Below are positions 37,905 to 46,532 of a DNA stretch of 64,000 nucleotides, one piece after another. The position numbers and the translations under genes were made by a program. Source of the DNA: Reyranella sp. GTDB lineage: Bacteria; Pseudomonadota; Alphaproteobacteria; Reyranellales; Reyranellaceae. How positions within the stretch are numbered: the first letter of the stretch is position 1; each line of letters opens with the position of its first letter. The notes below the pieces were generated by a model, which was not told the origin of the DNA, searched no databases, and saw only the letters and a program-made list of their open reading frames with translations. The stretch is taken from positions 459,910-523,909 of the forward strand of contig NZ_SCVC01000021.1 of assembly GCF_004297405.1 (NCBI RefSeq), in the 5' to 3' direction.

Positions 37905-40195
37905 GAGCGAAAGCTCGCGCGGGTCGACCGCGCAGACTCGTAGAAAGGTGCGAGATAGCCGTACTGCCGATATTGCTTGGCGACGACTCGGGACATCACG
38001 ACACCTGCGACGCTGCCCTGGGCGTCGACGATCTGCTTCAGTGCCTCGAGAGCGCTCTCCTGCCGCGTATGGCCCCACCGCACGACGAACACGACCTTTT
38101 CGACCAGGCGGGACAGGGCCAGCACATCGGCCGTGACCAGTGTGGGAGGGGTGTCGAGCAGTACGAACTCGTAATGCGAGGCCAAGGCGTCGAGCAGCTG
38201 GCGCATGCGATCCGAGCTCAGCAGATGGGCCTGGCGCGGGTTCCAAGGGCCGGCCGGCATGACATCGAGGCCGGAAAGCGCGTCGTGATGAATAACCTCG
38301 TCGAGGCTTGCCGGCTTGTCGGTCAGCAGGCTGGCGAGACCGGCTCGATTGCCGCAGTGGAAGATCTGGTGCAACCGTGGGCTACGCCAGTCGCAGTCGA
38401 TCAGCAGCACGCGCTTGCCGTTGCTGGCCAGCAGCCGGCCGAGCGAAGACACCATCACCGACTTGCCTTCCGACGGCGTGGCCGAGCTGAACATGATGGT
38501 GCGCGGCGACTCGGCGGTCTCCGACAACTCGACGCCGATATGGAGGCGACGCAGCGCCTCGCTATAGATGGATGTCGGCTGACGCAGCACCTGCATGGCA
38601 GGCGGCGTGCGGCCGCTGATCTGGGGGATCATCGCAATGACAGGTAGGCCGGTCATCGCTTCGATTTGGTCGGCGCGGCGAAAGGTATGATCGCCACTTT
38701 CGCGCATCAGGGCGATCGCTGCTCCCACCATCAGGCCGCCGGCGATTCCCAACAGCGCGATCAGGCTCTTGGGCGGGTAGCTGGGTGCTTGCGCCGGGGC
38801 TGCGGCCGAGACCAGCTTGGCATTGGCGTCGAGAATGTTCTCGGTGCCCATTGTCTGCTTGGCGCGCACCAGCATCGCTTCGAGGAGGTTGCGGTTCACG
38901 GTGGCGTCGCGTTCCAGCGCCTCGAGCTGGATGGACTTGTCGTTCACCGCACCCATCTGCTGCTTCAGGCGCTCGAAGTTCTGGGACAAGGCATCATAGC
39001 GAGCCGTTGTGGTCCGCGCCTCGCGCGCCAGACCATCGATGATCTTGGCGACCTCGGCATTGACGCGGGCATTGATGTTGCCCACTTCGGCGCGTGCCTT
39101 GGCCATCGAGGGGTGGCGGGCGCCGAGCGATGCCGCCATCTCCGCTGCCCGACGCTCGGAATCCGCAAGCTGTTGCTTCAGCGCTCCGATCAGCGGTGAA
39201 CGCAGGACGTCGGGCACGCTCTCGCCGCCCAACCCGCCCTTGCGCATCTCTTGTGCTTCGGCGAGCCGCGAATCGGCCTCGGCCTTGGCGGTCTGGGCCG
39301 CGATGAGCTGGCTGTTGAGTTCATTGAGCTGCTGGGCTGTGACGCCGCTTCCGGTGCTCTTGTAGAGCTCATTCTTGCGGCGATAGTCCTCGACTGCCTG
39401 ATCCGACTTCGTCACTTGCTCGCGCAGCTCGGCGATGCGACCCATGAGGAACTTGTCGATCCGGTCCATCGAGCTGATTTTTTCTTGGCGCTGATAGTCG
39501 AGATAGCGCTCGGCCAATGCGTTGGCGAGATTGGCTGCCATCGCGGGGCTCTGCGCCTCGGCCTTGACGCTGAGTACATGCGAGCGGCCGAGCGTCGACA
39601 CATCGACGCGCGACAGCAGCGTGTCGATCATGCGGTTGTCGCTGTCCTCGGCGCTGAGGGCCGGCGTTTCCTTGGCCGGCGTGCGTCCCAGCCATGCCTT
39701 GAGCGGCTCAGGCAAAAGATTGTTGAGGTCGGTGAAACGCGCCCAACTCGATTGCTTGCGCAGAGCCGGATTGAACTCGGGATCGTCGCGGAGCTGGAGC
39801 TGGTCGATGACCTGCCGCGCGATGGCGCGCGACTGCAGGATGAAGCCTTCGTTCTGGACGCGTTCGGCATCCGGGCTGACGTCAGCGAGGACGGATTCGA
39901 CGTTGAGCACACGCGGCGCCTGGAGGCCAACGAGAACGCGGGCTTCCGACACATAATAGGAAGGCATTGACCAGGCGGCGAAGACAGCCGCGCCGCCGAG
40001 TACGATCGTGCAGGCAAGAATTAGACTGCGGTGCCGCCACAGCTTGCGCAAGGTTTCACCGAGACCATCCGGCTCCGGCATCGGTGGAAGGCGAAACGGT
40101 TGTGCCTCCGGCAAATATCTCCCGGGCGGCGGCACAGCACGCAGAGCCGTGCGCCGCCGCGGAAGCTGAGAGGGAGCGCCGGAGCCATGATCCAT
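37901..40195 (-). CDS. Polysaccharide co-polymerase / bacterial tyrosine kinase (Wzc/ExoP-like)
   Basis: A 764-residue inner-membrane protein controlling chain length and export. It has an N-terminal Wzz domain with a first membrane helix around residues 58-78 (SLILACTIVLGGAAVFAAW), and a long periplasmic part with coiled-coil heptads. A second helix is near residue 480 (LIALLGIAGGLMVGAAIALM). The cytoplasmic BY-kinase domain has Walker A ATPSEGKS (about residue 575), Walker A' VLLIDCDW and Walker B VLLDTPP. The C-terminus carries a tyrosine cluster (KQYRQYGYLAPFY) expected to be autophosphorylated. It overlaps its neighbours on both sides by a few bases. Confidence 0.93.
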   Translation of the reverse strand: MDHGSGAPSQLPRRRTALRAVPPPGRYLPEAQPFRLPPMPEPDGLGETLRKLWRHRSLILACTIVLGGAAVFAAWSMPSYYVSEARVLVGLQAPRVLNVESVLADVSPDAERVQNEGFILQSRAIARQVIDQLQLRDDPEFNPALRKQSSWARFTDLNNLLPEPLKAWLGRTPAKETPALSAEDSDNRMIDTLLSRVDVSTLGRSHVLSVKAEAQSPAMAANLANALAERYLDYQRQEKISSMDRIDKFLMGRIAELREQVTKSDQAVEDYRRKNELYKSTGSGVTAQQLNELNSQLIAAQTAKAEADSRLAEAQEMRKGGLGGESVPDVLRSPLIGALKQQLADSERRAAEMAASLGARHPSMAKARAEVGNINARVNAEVAKIIDGLAREARTTTARYDALSQNFERLKQQMGAVNDKSIQLEALERDATVNRNLLEAMLVRAKQTMGTENILDANAKLVSAAAPAQAPSYPPKSLIALLGIAGGLMVGAAIALMRESGDHTFRRADQIEAMTGLPVIAMIPQISGRTPPAMQVLRQPTSIYSEALRRLHIGVELSETAESPRTIMFSSATPSEGKSVMVSSLGRLLASNGKRVLLIDCDWRSPRLHQIFHCGNRAGLASLLTDKPASLDEVIHHDALSGLDVMPAGPWNPRQAHLLSSDRMRQLLDALASHYEFVLLDTPPTLVTADVLALSRLVEKVVFVVRWGHTRQESALEALKQIVDAQGSVAGVVMSRVVAKQYRQYGYLAPFYESARSTRASFRS

Positions 40196-40827
40196 TAGAA
40201 ATACCGCTCGCGAACTTCGAGGGTGTCACCGGGACGGACGATGGTCTCGGGCTTAGCGACGACGCGAACCATCTTGCCCTCCTTGTCGAGGCGCTTGATG
40301 TAGAACTCGGTGGTCTTGGCGCGGTAGGTATAGCCGCCGGCCATCGCCACGGCGTTCAGCGCCGTGATGTCGGTGACATAGGGGTAGTTGCCGGGCTTCT
40401 GGACTTCACCCAGCACATAGAAGGGACGGCGCGTCAGCACTTCGACGCTGACGCTGGGATTGCGCAGATAGTCAGGGTCGAGTTTGCCTGCGATCGCCTG
40501 CTGCAGTTCGCGCGGCGTCATACCGTCGGCATTGATGTTGCCGATCAGTGGGAAGGCGACCGAGCCATTGCCATCGAGCATGAACTCGCCCGTCAGGTTC
40601 GGTTGGCCAAACACGGTGATGCGCGTCCGGTCATTGGGACCGAGACGATAGTCGCTGGAGACCGCGCCTAGGCCGCCGTTGCCGCCGGTACGACCGGTCG
40701 GTGCAAGGTTGAGACTCTGAGAGTCATTGACGATCGGTGTGGGATCGCTCTCGCAGGCAGCAAGCACACCGAGAGCGCAGACGATGCCGCAAACGCGGAA
40801 CGAGGCGGCGACGATATTGGTCGACAT
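40195..40827 (-). CDS. Polysaccharide export outer-membrane lipoprotein (short Wza/GumB-like)
   Basis: A 210-residue secreted lipoprotein with the lipobox LAAC (acylated Cys25). The polysaccharide export domain is YRLGPNDRTRITVFGQPNL, and a SLBB-like repeat has RPFYVLGEVQKPGNYPY and ending VRPGDTLEVRERYF. It is much shorter than E. coli Wza and lacks the C-terminal outer-membrane helix region, like GumB. The barrel protein encoded at 22836-24161 may complete the channel. Its stop and the Wzc start overlap by one base. Confidence 0.92.
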   Translation of the reverse strand: MSTNIVAASFRVCGIVCALGVLAACESDPTPIVNDSQSLNLAPTGRTGGNGGLGAVSSDYRLGPNDRTRITVFGQPNLTGEFMLDGNGSVAFPLIGNINADGMTPRELQQAIAGKLDPDYLRNPSVSVEVLTRRPFYVLGEVQKPGNYPYVTDITALNAVAMAGGYTYRAKTTEFYIKRLDKEGKMVRVVAKPETIVRPGDTLEVRERYF

Positions 40828-40940
40828 GGCTTCACCTCAATCGAGGATTGAAAAGGCGTCCCTCCGAGGAACAACGCTGGAGATACCGCCCAGGGCAGTC
40901 GGAGGGTGTGACCAATCCGGGGCATTGCCTTCAAAAAGCA

Positions 40941-42404
40941 TCAGACGCGGCCGTAGTTGTCGGACAAGCGCACGATATCGTCCTCGCCGAGATAGCCGCC
41001 GGACTGCACTTCGATCAGCTCCAGCGTCAGCTTTCCCGGATTCTCGAGACGATGTTCCGTGCCGATGGGGATGTAGATGGACTGGTTCTCGTGCAGCAGC
41101 CGGCGCTCTTCGCCGCATTGGACGATGGCCGTGCCATGCACCACGACCCAATGTTCGGCGCGATGGTAGTGCTTCTGCAGGCTGAGCTTGCCGCCCGGCT
41201 TCACGGAGATGTGCTTTACCTGGAAGCGATTGCCAGCATCGATGGTGCGGTAGTTGCCCCAGGGCCGGTGACAGGTCGAATGCCTGAGCGGTTCAGACCT
41301 GTTCTCACGGCGCAGACGTTGGACGATGCGCGAGACGGCGCCTGCAGAGTCGGCACCGGCGACCAGTACGGCGTCGTCGGTCGCGACGACCGTGATGCCG
41401 TCGAGGCCGACGGCTGCCAGCAGACGGCCTTCGGATCGCAGATACGAATTGCTGACGCCATCCTGCACGACGTCACCCTGGATCACGTTGCCGTCGGCAT
41501 CGCCCGTAGCGACGCCATGCAGGGCGGGCCACGAACCAACGTCGTTCCAGGCCATGTCGACGGGAACCACGGCAGCGTGGTCTGTATGCTCCATCACGGC
41601 ATGGTCGATCGACAGTGCCGGCGCCCGCCCGAAGGCCTCGGCATCGAGGTGATGGCAATCTGCTTCGCCGCGAGCCGATTCGAGAGCGGTGCGGCACGCG
41701 TCGAGCATGGCGGGATTGATGCTCGCCAGCTCGTCCAGATAAGCGCGGGCGCCCAGGAGGAAGATCCCGCTGTTCCAGAAGAATGCGCCACTGTCGACGA
41801 AGCGCTGTGCCGTATCGCGATCCGGCTTCTCGACGAAGCGCTCGACATCGAGCACACCATCGTTGCCTTCGAGTGGCGTGCCGCCTTGGATATAGCCGTA
41901 ACCGGTATCGGGCCGACTTGGCTTGATGCCGAAGGTGACGAGGCGTCCCGCTCGAGCCGCCGCCATGCCCTGCATGACGGCCTGATGAAACGGCGGCAGT
42001 GTCGCGATCACATGATCGGACGGCTGCACCAGCATCAGCGCTTCGGGATCCTGTCGCAGCAGCCATAGCGCGGCGGTGGCGATTGCCGGCCCGGTGTTGC
42101 GTGCCAGAGGTTCCAGCAGCAGCGTCTGCGGCTTTATGCCGACCTCTTCGAGTTGGTCGGCGACCAGGAAGCGATGCTCGAGGTTGCAGACGACAACAGG
42201 CGCGGCGAACCCGACATCAACCAGTCCGCGCATTGCCGTTTCTTGGAGCAGCGTGCGATCAGAGACCAGCTTCAGAAGTTGCTTGGGATAGGATGCGCGC
42301 GACAGTGGCCACAGGCGTGTGCCGGCACCGCCGGACAGGATGACGGGATGAATCTGGGCCGAACCCTGCTGATGAAAGCGGCCGAGGTCGGGGATGGTGT
42401 CCAT
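40941..42404 (-). CDS. manC: Mannose-1-phosphate guanylyltransferase / mannose-6-phosphate isomerase
   Basis: A 487-residue bifunctional enzyme making GDP-mannose. The guanylyltransferase part has VILSGGAGTRLWPLSRASYP and the signature FVEKPDRDTAQRFV. The C-terminal cupin isomerase part has FQVKHISVKPGGKLSLQKHY and HRAEHWVVVHGTA. It feeds gmd and fcl for GDP-L-fucose. It is the first gene of a long minus-strand run manC-wza-wzc-glycosyltransferases-initiating transferase-polymerase; 113 bases separate it from the Wza-like gene, enough for an extra promoter. Confidence 0.94.
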   Translation of the reverse strand: MDTIPDLGRFHQQGSAQIHPVILSGGAGTRLWPLSRASYPKQLLKLVSDRTLLQETAMRGLVDVGFAAPVVVCNLEHRFLVADQLEEVGIKPQTLLLEPLARNTGPAIATAALWLLRQDPEALMLVQPSDHVIATLPPFHQAVMQGMAAARAGRLVTFGIKPSRPDTGYGYIQGGTPLEGNDGVLDVERFVEKPDRDTAQRFVDSGAFFWNSGIFLLGARAYLDELASINPAMLDACRTALESARGEADCHHLDAEAFGRAPALSIDHAVMEHTDHAAVVPVDMAWNDVGSWPALHGVATGDADGNVIQGDVVQDGVSNSYLRSEGRLLAAVGLDGITVVATDDAVLVAGADSAGAVSRIVQRLRRENRSEPLRHSTCHRPWGNYRTIDAGNRFQVKHISVKPGGKLSLQKHYHRAEHWVVVHGTAIVQCGEERRLLHENQSIYIPIGTEHRLENPGKLTLELIEVQSGGYLGEDDIVRLSDNYGRV

Positions 42405-42502
42405 GGAACTCCGCGCGAGGCATTTGCTTGCACGAAGCTAAGGAGCGCCCACTGCGCCGACCAGTGATCAAGCTGTGTCTCGCAGACCGCGCTTTCGAGC
42501 CT

Positions 42503-44149
42503 TTATTGGTGGCCGTTACGTGGCAGGACGATGACGATCGACAAGCCGCCGCCGAGGCGGTTCACGGCGCTGACCTGACCGCCCAGGGCTTCGATATTGC
42601 GCCGTACGATCCATAGGCCCAGCCCCGAATGTTCGACCGCTCCGTCCGACCCGATCCCGACCTCGGGCCGTGAGGAGAAGTAGCGCTCGAAGATATGATC
42701 GACCTTGGCAGGATCGATGCCGGGTCCCTGATCGTCGACTTGCAGCTCCACCGTCTCGTCGTTGGCCGTGAGCGTTACGATGATGGCTGAGCTTTGGGGC
42801 GAGAAGCTGATGGCATTCTCGAGGACGTTCTGCAGGGCCACTTCGAGCATGCCGTGGCCAGCGCGGACCATCGCACGCTCGTCGAGCCGGCGGATCAGCC
42901 TGATGTCACGTGCGGCCAGGATCTCACGGAAGTGCCGCGCTGCGTCGCCGACAAGCTGCGTCAGATCTGTCGGCACGCGTGGTGCTTCGATCAAATCGGC
43001 CGTCGCCGTATCGTAGTGTTGCGCGGCGTTGACCAGGGCGAGCAGGCGGGCGAGGGAGGAGTCGACAATCTCCAGCGCCCGTCGGGCACGTTGGTCCGTC
43101 TCGGGCACCGCGCGGCGCACCGGTCGCAGTGCCGATTGCACGGCGGCGAGCGGCGTCTTGAACGAGTGCGCATTGTCCTCGGCCGATTGCCGGATCTGTC
43201 GCGACACGCGGCGCAGTTCGTGCACCAGCTTGTCAAAATCGCGCGCCACACTCGAGAGTTCGGGAACGACGTTCTGCCGGGTGAAGGCAGAATCGCCGAT
43301 GCGGCCCTGGCTGATCTCGTTGGCAACATTGCGGAACCGGCCGAGGCTCAGCCGGATGCTGATCGCAATCAGTAAGGCAAGCACAGCGACCACCAGATAG
43401 ATTGCAGCAGCGACCCGGATCTCGCGCGTTTCCCAGTAGGGCCGGCCGATCGACGTGTTGAGGAACTCCGACGTGACGTGCGTGGAGGTGAGCACCCAGC
43501 AATTGCCGCGCGCCCGAATCGGGATGATCGAGGTCAAAAGTTCGATCGAACCGTCGGCCTGCTTGTAGCGGATCTCGTTGGACGCATCCCACATGCAGGC
43601 CTCGGAAAGGCGCTGCAGGATGCCGCGCTGACGCAGCTCGTCGAGTTCGGCGGCTATCGCCTCGGGACGGATCGCTGGCGCTGAACCAACGAGATAGAAC
43701 CGTCCGGTCGCCTTGTCGGCCGGCGGTTGGAACATCAGCTTGAGGACCGTACCGTCGCTGCCGTACTTGGCGAGCTCATAGTTCAGCGCCATCGGCGCCG
43801 TCGGATCGGTCTCTTTGAGGATCGGCGTCAGCGCCTCGGCGATCAGGGCGGAGCGGTCTTGGATGGCACGCGTCACAAGTGCGCGCATCTGGCTATCGGC
43901 ACTTTCGAACTGCCCATAGAGCACAACGGGCAGAGCCAGGAAGATGCCGACGAGGACGATGAGCTTCAGTGTCAGCGAGGCGGCGAGCCGGCGTAGTGCC
44001 GGCCGCCAACCTCGCGTTGCTGTACTAGGTTTTACCCCAGCGGTAGCCGAAGGATTGATAGTTATCGATTTCGCCGAAATCGGGATCGATGGCTCGGAAC
44101 TTGTTTCTGATCCGCTTGATGCAGGAGCGGACGTTTGTTCGATAGCCAT
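42503..44149 (-). CDS. Sensor histidine kinase (ChvG/ExoS-like)
   Basis: A membrane histidine kinase. The first helix is LIVLVGIFLALPVVLYGQF (about residue 63), followed by a periplasmic sensor of roughly 170 residues and a second helix AAIYLVVAVLALLIAISIRL. A HAMP-like linker and the H-box HSFKTPLAAV (about residue 328) precede an ATPase domain with NVLENAISFSPQSS, VDDQGPGIDP and HSGLGLWIVRRN. The nearest canonical start is ATG at 44149, 125 bases inside the upstream response-regulator gene; no ATG, GTG or TTG lies between the regulator's stop and the first helix. It pairs with the ChvI-like regulator. ChvG proteins answer to acid and envelope signals in alphaproteobacteria. Confidence 0.85.
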   Translation of the reverse strand: MAIEQTSAPASSGSETSSEPSIPISAKSITINPSATAGVKPSTATRGWRPALRRLAASLTLKLIVLVGIFLALPVVLYGQFESADSQMRALVTRAIQDRSALIAEALTPILKETDPTAPMALNYELAKYGSDGTVLKLMFQPPADKATGRFYLVGSAPAIRPEAIAAELDELRQRGILQRLSEACMWDASNEIRYKQADGSIELLTSIIPIRARGNCWVLTSTHVTSEFLNTSIGRPYWETREIRVAAAIYLVVAVLALLIAISIRLSLGRFRNVANEISQGRIGDSAFTRQNVVPELSSVARDFDKLVHELRRVSRQIRQSAEDNAHSFKTPLAAVQSALRPVRRAVPETDQRARRALEIVDSSLARLLALVNAAQHYDTATADLIEAPRVPTDLTQLVGDAARHFREILAARDIRLIRRLDERAMVRAGHGMLEVALQNVLENAISFSPQSSAIIVTLTANDETVELQVDDQGPGIDPAKVDHIFERYFSSRPEVGIGSDGAVEHSGLGLWIVRRNIEALGGQVSAVNRLGGGLSIVIVLPRNGHQ

Positions 44150-44822
44150 TCTCGCCGCTCCCCGCGATGAAGCCCACGTAGTGCATGCAATCGTAGACGG
44201 CGCGGTACGTGACATAGGTGCCGATGCTCGAGGCGAGCAAATGCACGATCTTGAACTCGGTCAACGTCAGGTTGACGTCAGCGTCGTCCCAGTAAGCACG
44301 GCTGATGCCAGGCTTCAACAGCAACCGGCCGCAGTGGAAGTTACCTTCGAACTCAGGGTCAGCTGACTTCTTATGCGAATCGGCGATCAAGCGCAGGCGC
44401 TGCGCGAGGATCGGTACCCCGCGCGATTTGTCGACGAAGTCGAGGGCTCCGCGGTCGAACGCCTCCTTTTCGTAGGCAGGTAGTGTGCGACCGGTCAGGA
44501 ATACGACCGGCAGGACGACGCCCATATGCCGAAGCTTTGGCAACAGGTCGATGCCCGACACGCTGGGCATGCTCCAGTCGAGCAGAATGATATCGGCATC
44601 GATCCCCTGAGCGAAAGCATCGAGCAGGAATTTGCCGTCGGCGAAAGGAATTACGTCGAAGCCATAGTCGGCGAGCTCGCAGCTCACGGCTTCCCGGAAA
44701 TCGTCATCATCCTCAGCAAAGACGACGCGAATTTTCCCCTCACTCTCGCCGTCAACGACGGGCTTGAACACGGGATTGGAGCTGGGCCACGCAGAGACGT
44801 CTGCCTTCATCTGTGTTGTCAT
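44025..44822 (-). CDS. Response regulator, OmpR family (ChvI-like)
   Basis: A two-domain regulator of about 265 residues. The receiver domain has the acidic pocket FAEDDDD, phospho-acceptor Asp82 in LLDWSMPS and a lysine in FVDKS. The winged-helix output domain ends with CIKRIRNKFRAIDPDFGEID and NYQSFGYRW, typical of ChvI. The start is unsettled: ATG at 44822 or 44810 overlaps the lipoprotein gene by 71 or 59 bases. It probably controls envelope and exopolysaccharide genes with the ChvG-like kinase encoded next. Confidence 0.87.
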   Translation of the reverse strand: MTTQMKADVSAWPSSNPVFKPVVDGESEGKIRVVFAEDDDDFREAVSCELADYGFDVIPFADGKFLLDAFAQGIDADIILLDWSMPSVSGIDLLPKLRHMGVVLPVVFLTGRTLPAYEKEAFDRGALDFVDKSRGVPILAQRLRLIADSHKKSADPEFEGNFHCGRLLLKPGISRAYWDDADVNLTLTEFKIVHLLASSIGTYVTYRAVYDCMHYVGFIAGSGENGYRTNVRSCIKRIRNKFRAIDPDFGEIDNYQSFGYRWGKT

Positions 44823-45318
44823 CGCTCTTCACCTTGTACGCAAGAGTTCCAAACTGTTTGGTCTCGACATCCGGGTAGAGCTGGATGTCGATCGTGCACT
44901 TGCCGTCCTGATACCGCCACTGCTTACCCGGCGGATGGTCCTCCTCGCTTGTTGGGGGGCCGAGCATCGCCCGGAGCTCCCTTTCACTGGTACCTGTACG
45001 CAGGACTGCTGCGTCGTCTGTCCCCGGCACCGCTACGGCTGTTCCCTGAGCGGCCGCAACGCGGTCCGATGGGGCTGCAGCGGCCGACGCCTCGACCGTC
45101 GATGTCGAAGCGCCGGGCCGTATGCTGGCCGCCTGAACGCTGGCTGCCTGTGCGGCTGGCTGCGGCTTCGGCGGAGTATTCTTTCGCACCTGCGAAGGCG
45201 CTGTTGAGGGGCCCGTCAGACGGGCGAGATCATCACGTGCCGAGCGAGCTACCTCACACCCCGACAAGAGCAGCAATCCGACCCCCACGGTCTGCTTCAC
45301 CAGGTTCGTGATCCTCAT
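44752..45318 (-). CDS. Small lipoprotein preceding chvI/chvG-like genes
   Basis: A predicted lipoprotein of 188 residues. ATG at 45318 gives a signal peptide with lipobox LLSGC, followed by a long alanine-, proline- and threonine-rich linker and a compact C-terminal domain. The block TGTSERELRAMLGPPTSEED is like the OmlA/SmpA-type fold seen in several envelope lipoproteins (a weak match). The frame is open 15 codons upstream of the chosen start. It overlaps the regulator gene by 71 bases, so it may act in the same envelope-stress pathway. The function is unknown. Confidence 0.68.
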   Translation of the reverse strand: MRITNLVKQTVGVGLLLLSGCEVARSARDDLARLTGPSTAPSQVRKNTPPKPQPAAQAASVQAASIRPGASTSTVEASAAAAPSDRVAAAQGTAVAVPGTDDAAVLRTGTSERELRAMLGPPTSEEDHPPGKQWRYQDGKCTIDIQLYPDVETKQFGTLAYKVKSDDNTDEGRRLCVAQLQSRVQARR

Positions 45319-45349
45319 CCCGTTTCCAGAAAATTCCACACCTACGACG

Positions 45350-45370
45350 ATTATAGCCGCCATATGGCGG
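45350..45370 (-). promoter_or_regulatory. Promoter with perfect 14-bp dyad upstream of lipoprotein-chvI-chvG genes
   Basis: On the minus strand a perfect -10 hexamer TATAAT (complement of 45350-45355) is followed by the lipoprotein start about 32 bases downstream. Directly upstream of the hexamer lies the perfect palindrome CCGCCATATGGCGG (45357-45370), in the position of the promoter spacer, where a repressor would block RNA polymerase. No clear -35 element is seen, so activation by a regulator is possible. The start of transcription has not been shown. Confidence 0.5.
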
Positions 45371-45639
45371 GTTTACGGCATCATGCCCCACGAACGAAGA
45401 AACGACACCGAAATCATTCCGGTTGCATGCAGGAGGCTTGACAACTCGTCGCAGGAGTTTGCGGCGGCGTCCTTCTGGCTTGCGACGCAGATGCGATGTT
45501 GCGTCTGCACAGCAACAGGGCAAGAGGCGCCCGACTTCGCGACGGGCGATCACAGATTGGCCACTGAACGCGCAATGATAAGTCTTGGGTGTCCCCGATA
45601 CGGCAACGACTCTTGTGAGCACGCCTGCGACTTAGATGT
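45371..45639. other. Intergenic stretch without a recognisable gene
   Basis: About 270 bases between the lipoprotein promoter and the end of the second FkbM gene. Open frames here do not resemble any family I know and have no convincing ribosome-binding site. The base composition is slightly lower in GC than the genes on either side. I see no hairpin strong enough to call a terminator. Confidence 0.4.
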
Positions 45640-46413
45640 TCAAGCCGACGCAGCCCACCGTCGGTCAGCGCGCAAGTTTTTATCGTGTGGCACGAACAGC
45701 AGATCGAGTTGCGCGGTGGCGTCATCGAGCGGACGCCGGCGCAATCCGACGATGTCGGCAAGGACGAAGCCGTGATCGCCGAGGAAGCTCACCACGTCGC
45801 GCACTTCAGCGCCGCCTTTCACTGTGGCGATCGTGCTGGTTTCGATGACCAGCGCATCAATCTCGGCGAGCCGGCCTGTCATACCGGCAAGCACCATGAG
45901 TTCGGCACCCTGCACGTCGATCTTGCAAAGCGACGGACCGGTAATCGGTCCAAACAGGCTGTCGAAGCGGCGCAACGGGACGCGATCGATTCGTCGCACG
46001 CGCCGTGGCCCGACCTCTTCGAGAAGAGTCGACTCCTGGATGTCGCCACGTACCTCGAGTGCGGCATCGCCGTCGCGATCCCCTAGCGCGACTGCGTGCA
46101 ACTCGCAGCGCAATTGCTTCGCAAGGCGCTGCATGTAGGCGTAGGACTCCCGTGCCGGGTCGACCAAATGATAAAACGCGTTCGGAAACGCACGGTAGAG
46201 CGGGAAAGTGCCATAGCCGACGCCAATGTCGAAGACTGTCTGCGGCGCGAAGCCGTGGTGCTGCAGCACGCGCATGGTGCGGGCCCACGACGGCAATCCC
46301 GAGAATGAAGGCAGAGCCGCAGCGAAAGGACGTAATACGTCCTTCAGGCGGCCCTTCATCGTCGGGCCATGCTCCGGTCCCTTCGCGTCGATCGACGTCA
46401 AGGTCATCTCCAC
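45640..46413 (-). CDS. FkbM family methyltransferase (second copy)
   Basis: A 257-residue SAM methyltransferase of the FkbM type with motif I TVFDIGVGYGTFPLYRAF and the later block LCKIDVQGAELMVLAGM. It is only distantly like the FkbM protein at 24412-25167. It marks the right edge of the polysaccharide locus, so it may methylate a second sugar position. The start is uncertain: GTG at 46413, ATG at 46407 or ATG at 46359. It shows no signal peptide. Confidence 0.82.
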   Translation of the reverse strand: MEMTLTSIDAKGPEHGPTMKGRLKDVLRPFAAALPSFSGLPSWARTMRVLQHHGFAPQTVFDIGVGYGTFPLYRAFPNAFYHLVDPARESYAYMQRLAKQLRCELHAVALGDRDGDAALEVRGDIQESTLLEEVGPRRVRRIDRVPLRRFDSLFGPITGPSLCKIDVQGAELMVLAGMTGRLAEIDALVIETSTIATVKGGAEVRDVVSFLGDHGFVLADIVGLRRRPLDDATAQLDLLFVPHDKNLRADRRWAASA

Positions 46414-46532
46414 GGCTGTTTCAAGCAGGCGGAGATGCTAGCTGTCTGGAGCGCGGCGGTGTGTGATCAATAGGTGGCGGGGACAGACAAGAATTATCCG
46501 TCCTCGCGCGCTGGTCCTCAATTTGCCGATCG

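Noticed and set aside
45308..45775. Plus-strand open frame between the lipoprotein and FkbM genes
   Set aside because: It overlaps the lipoprotein promoter and the FkbM gene on the other strand, lacks a ribosome-binding site and has no recognisable motif.
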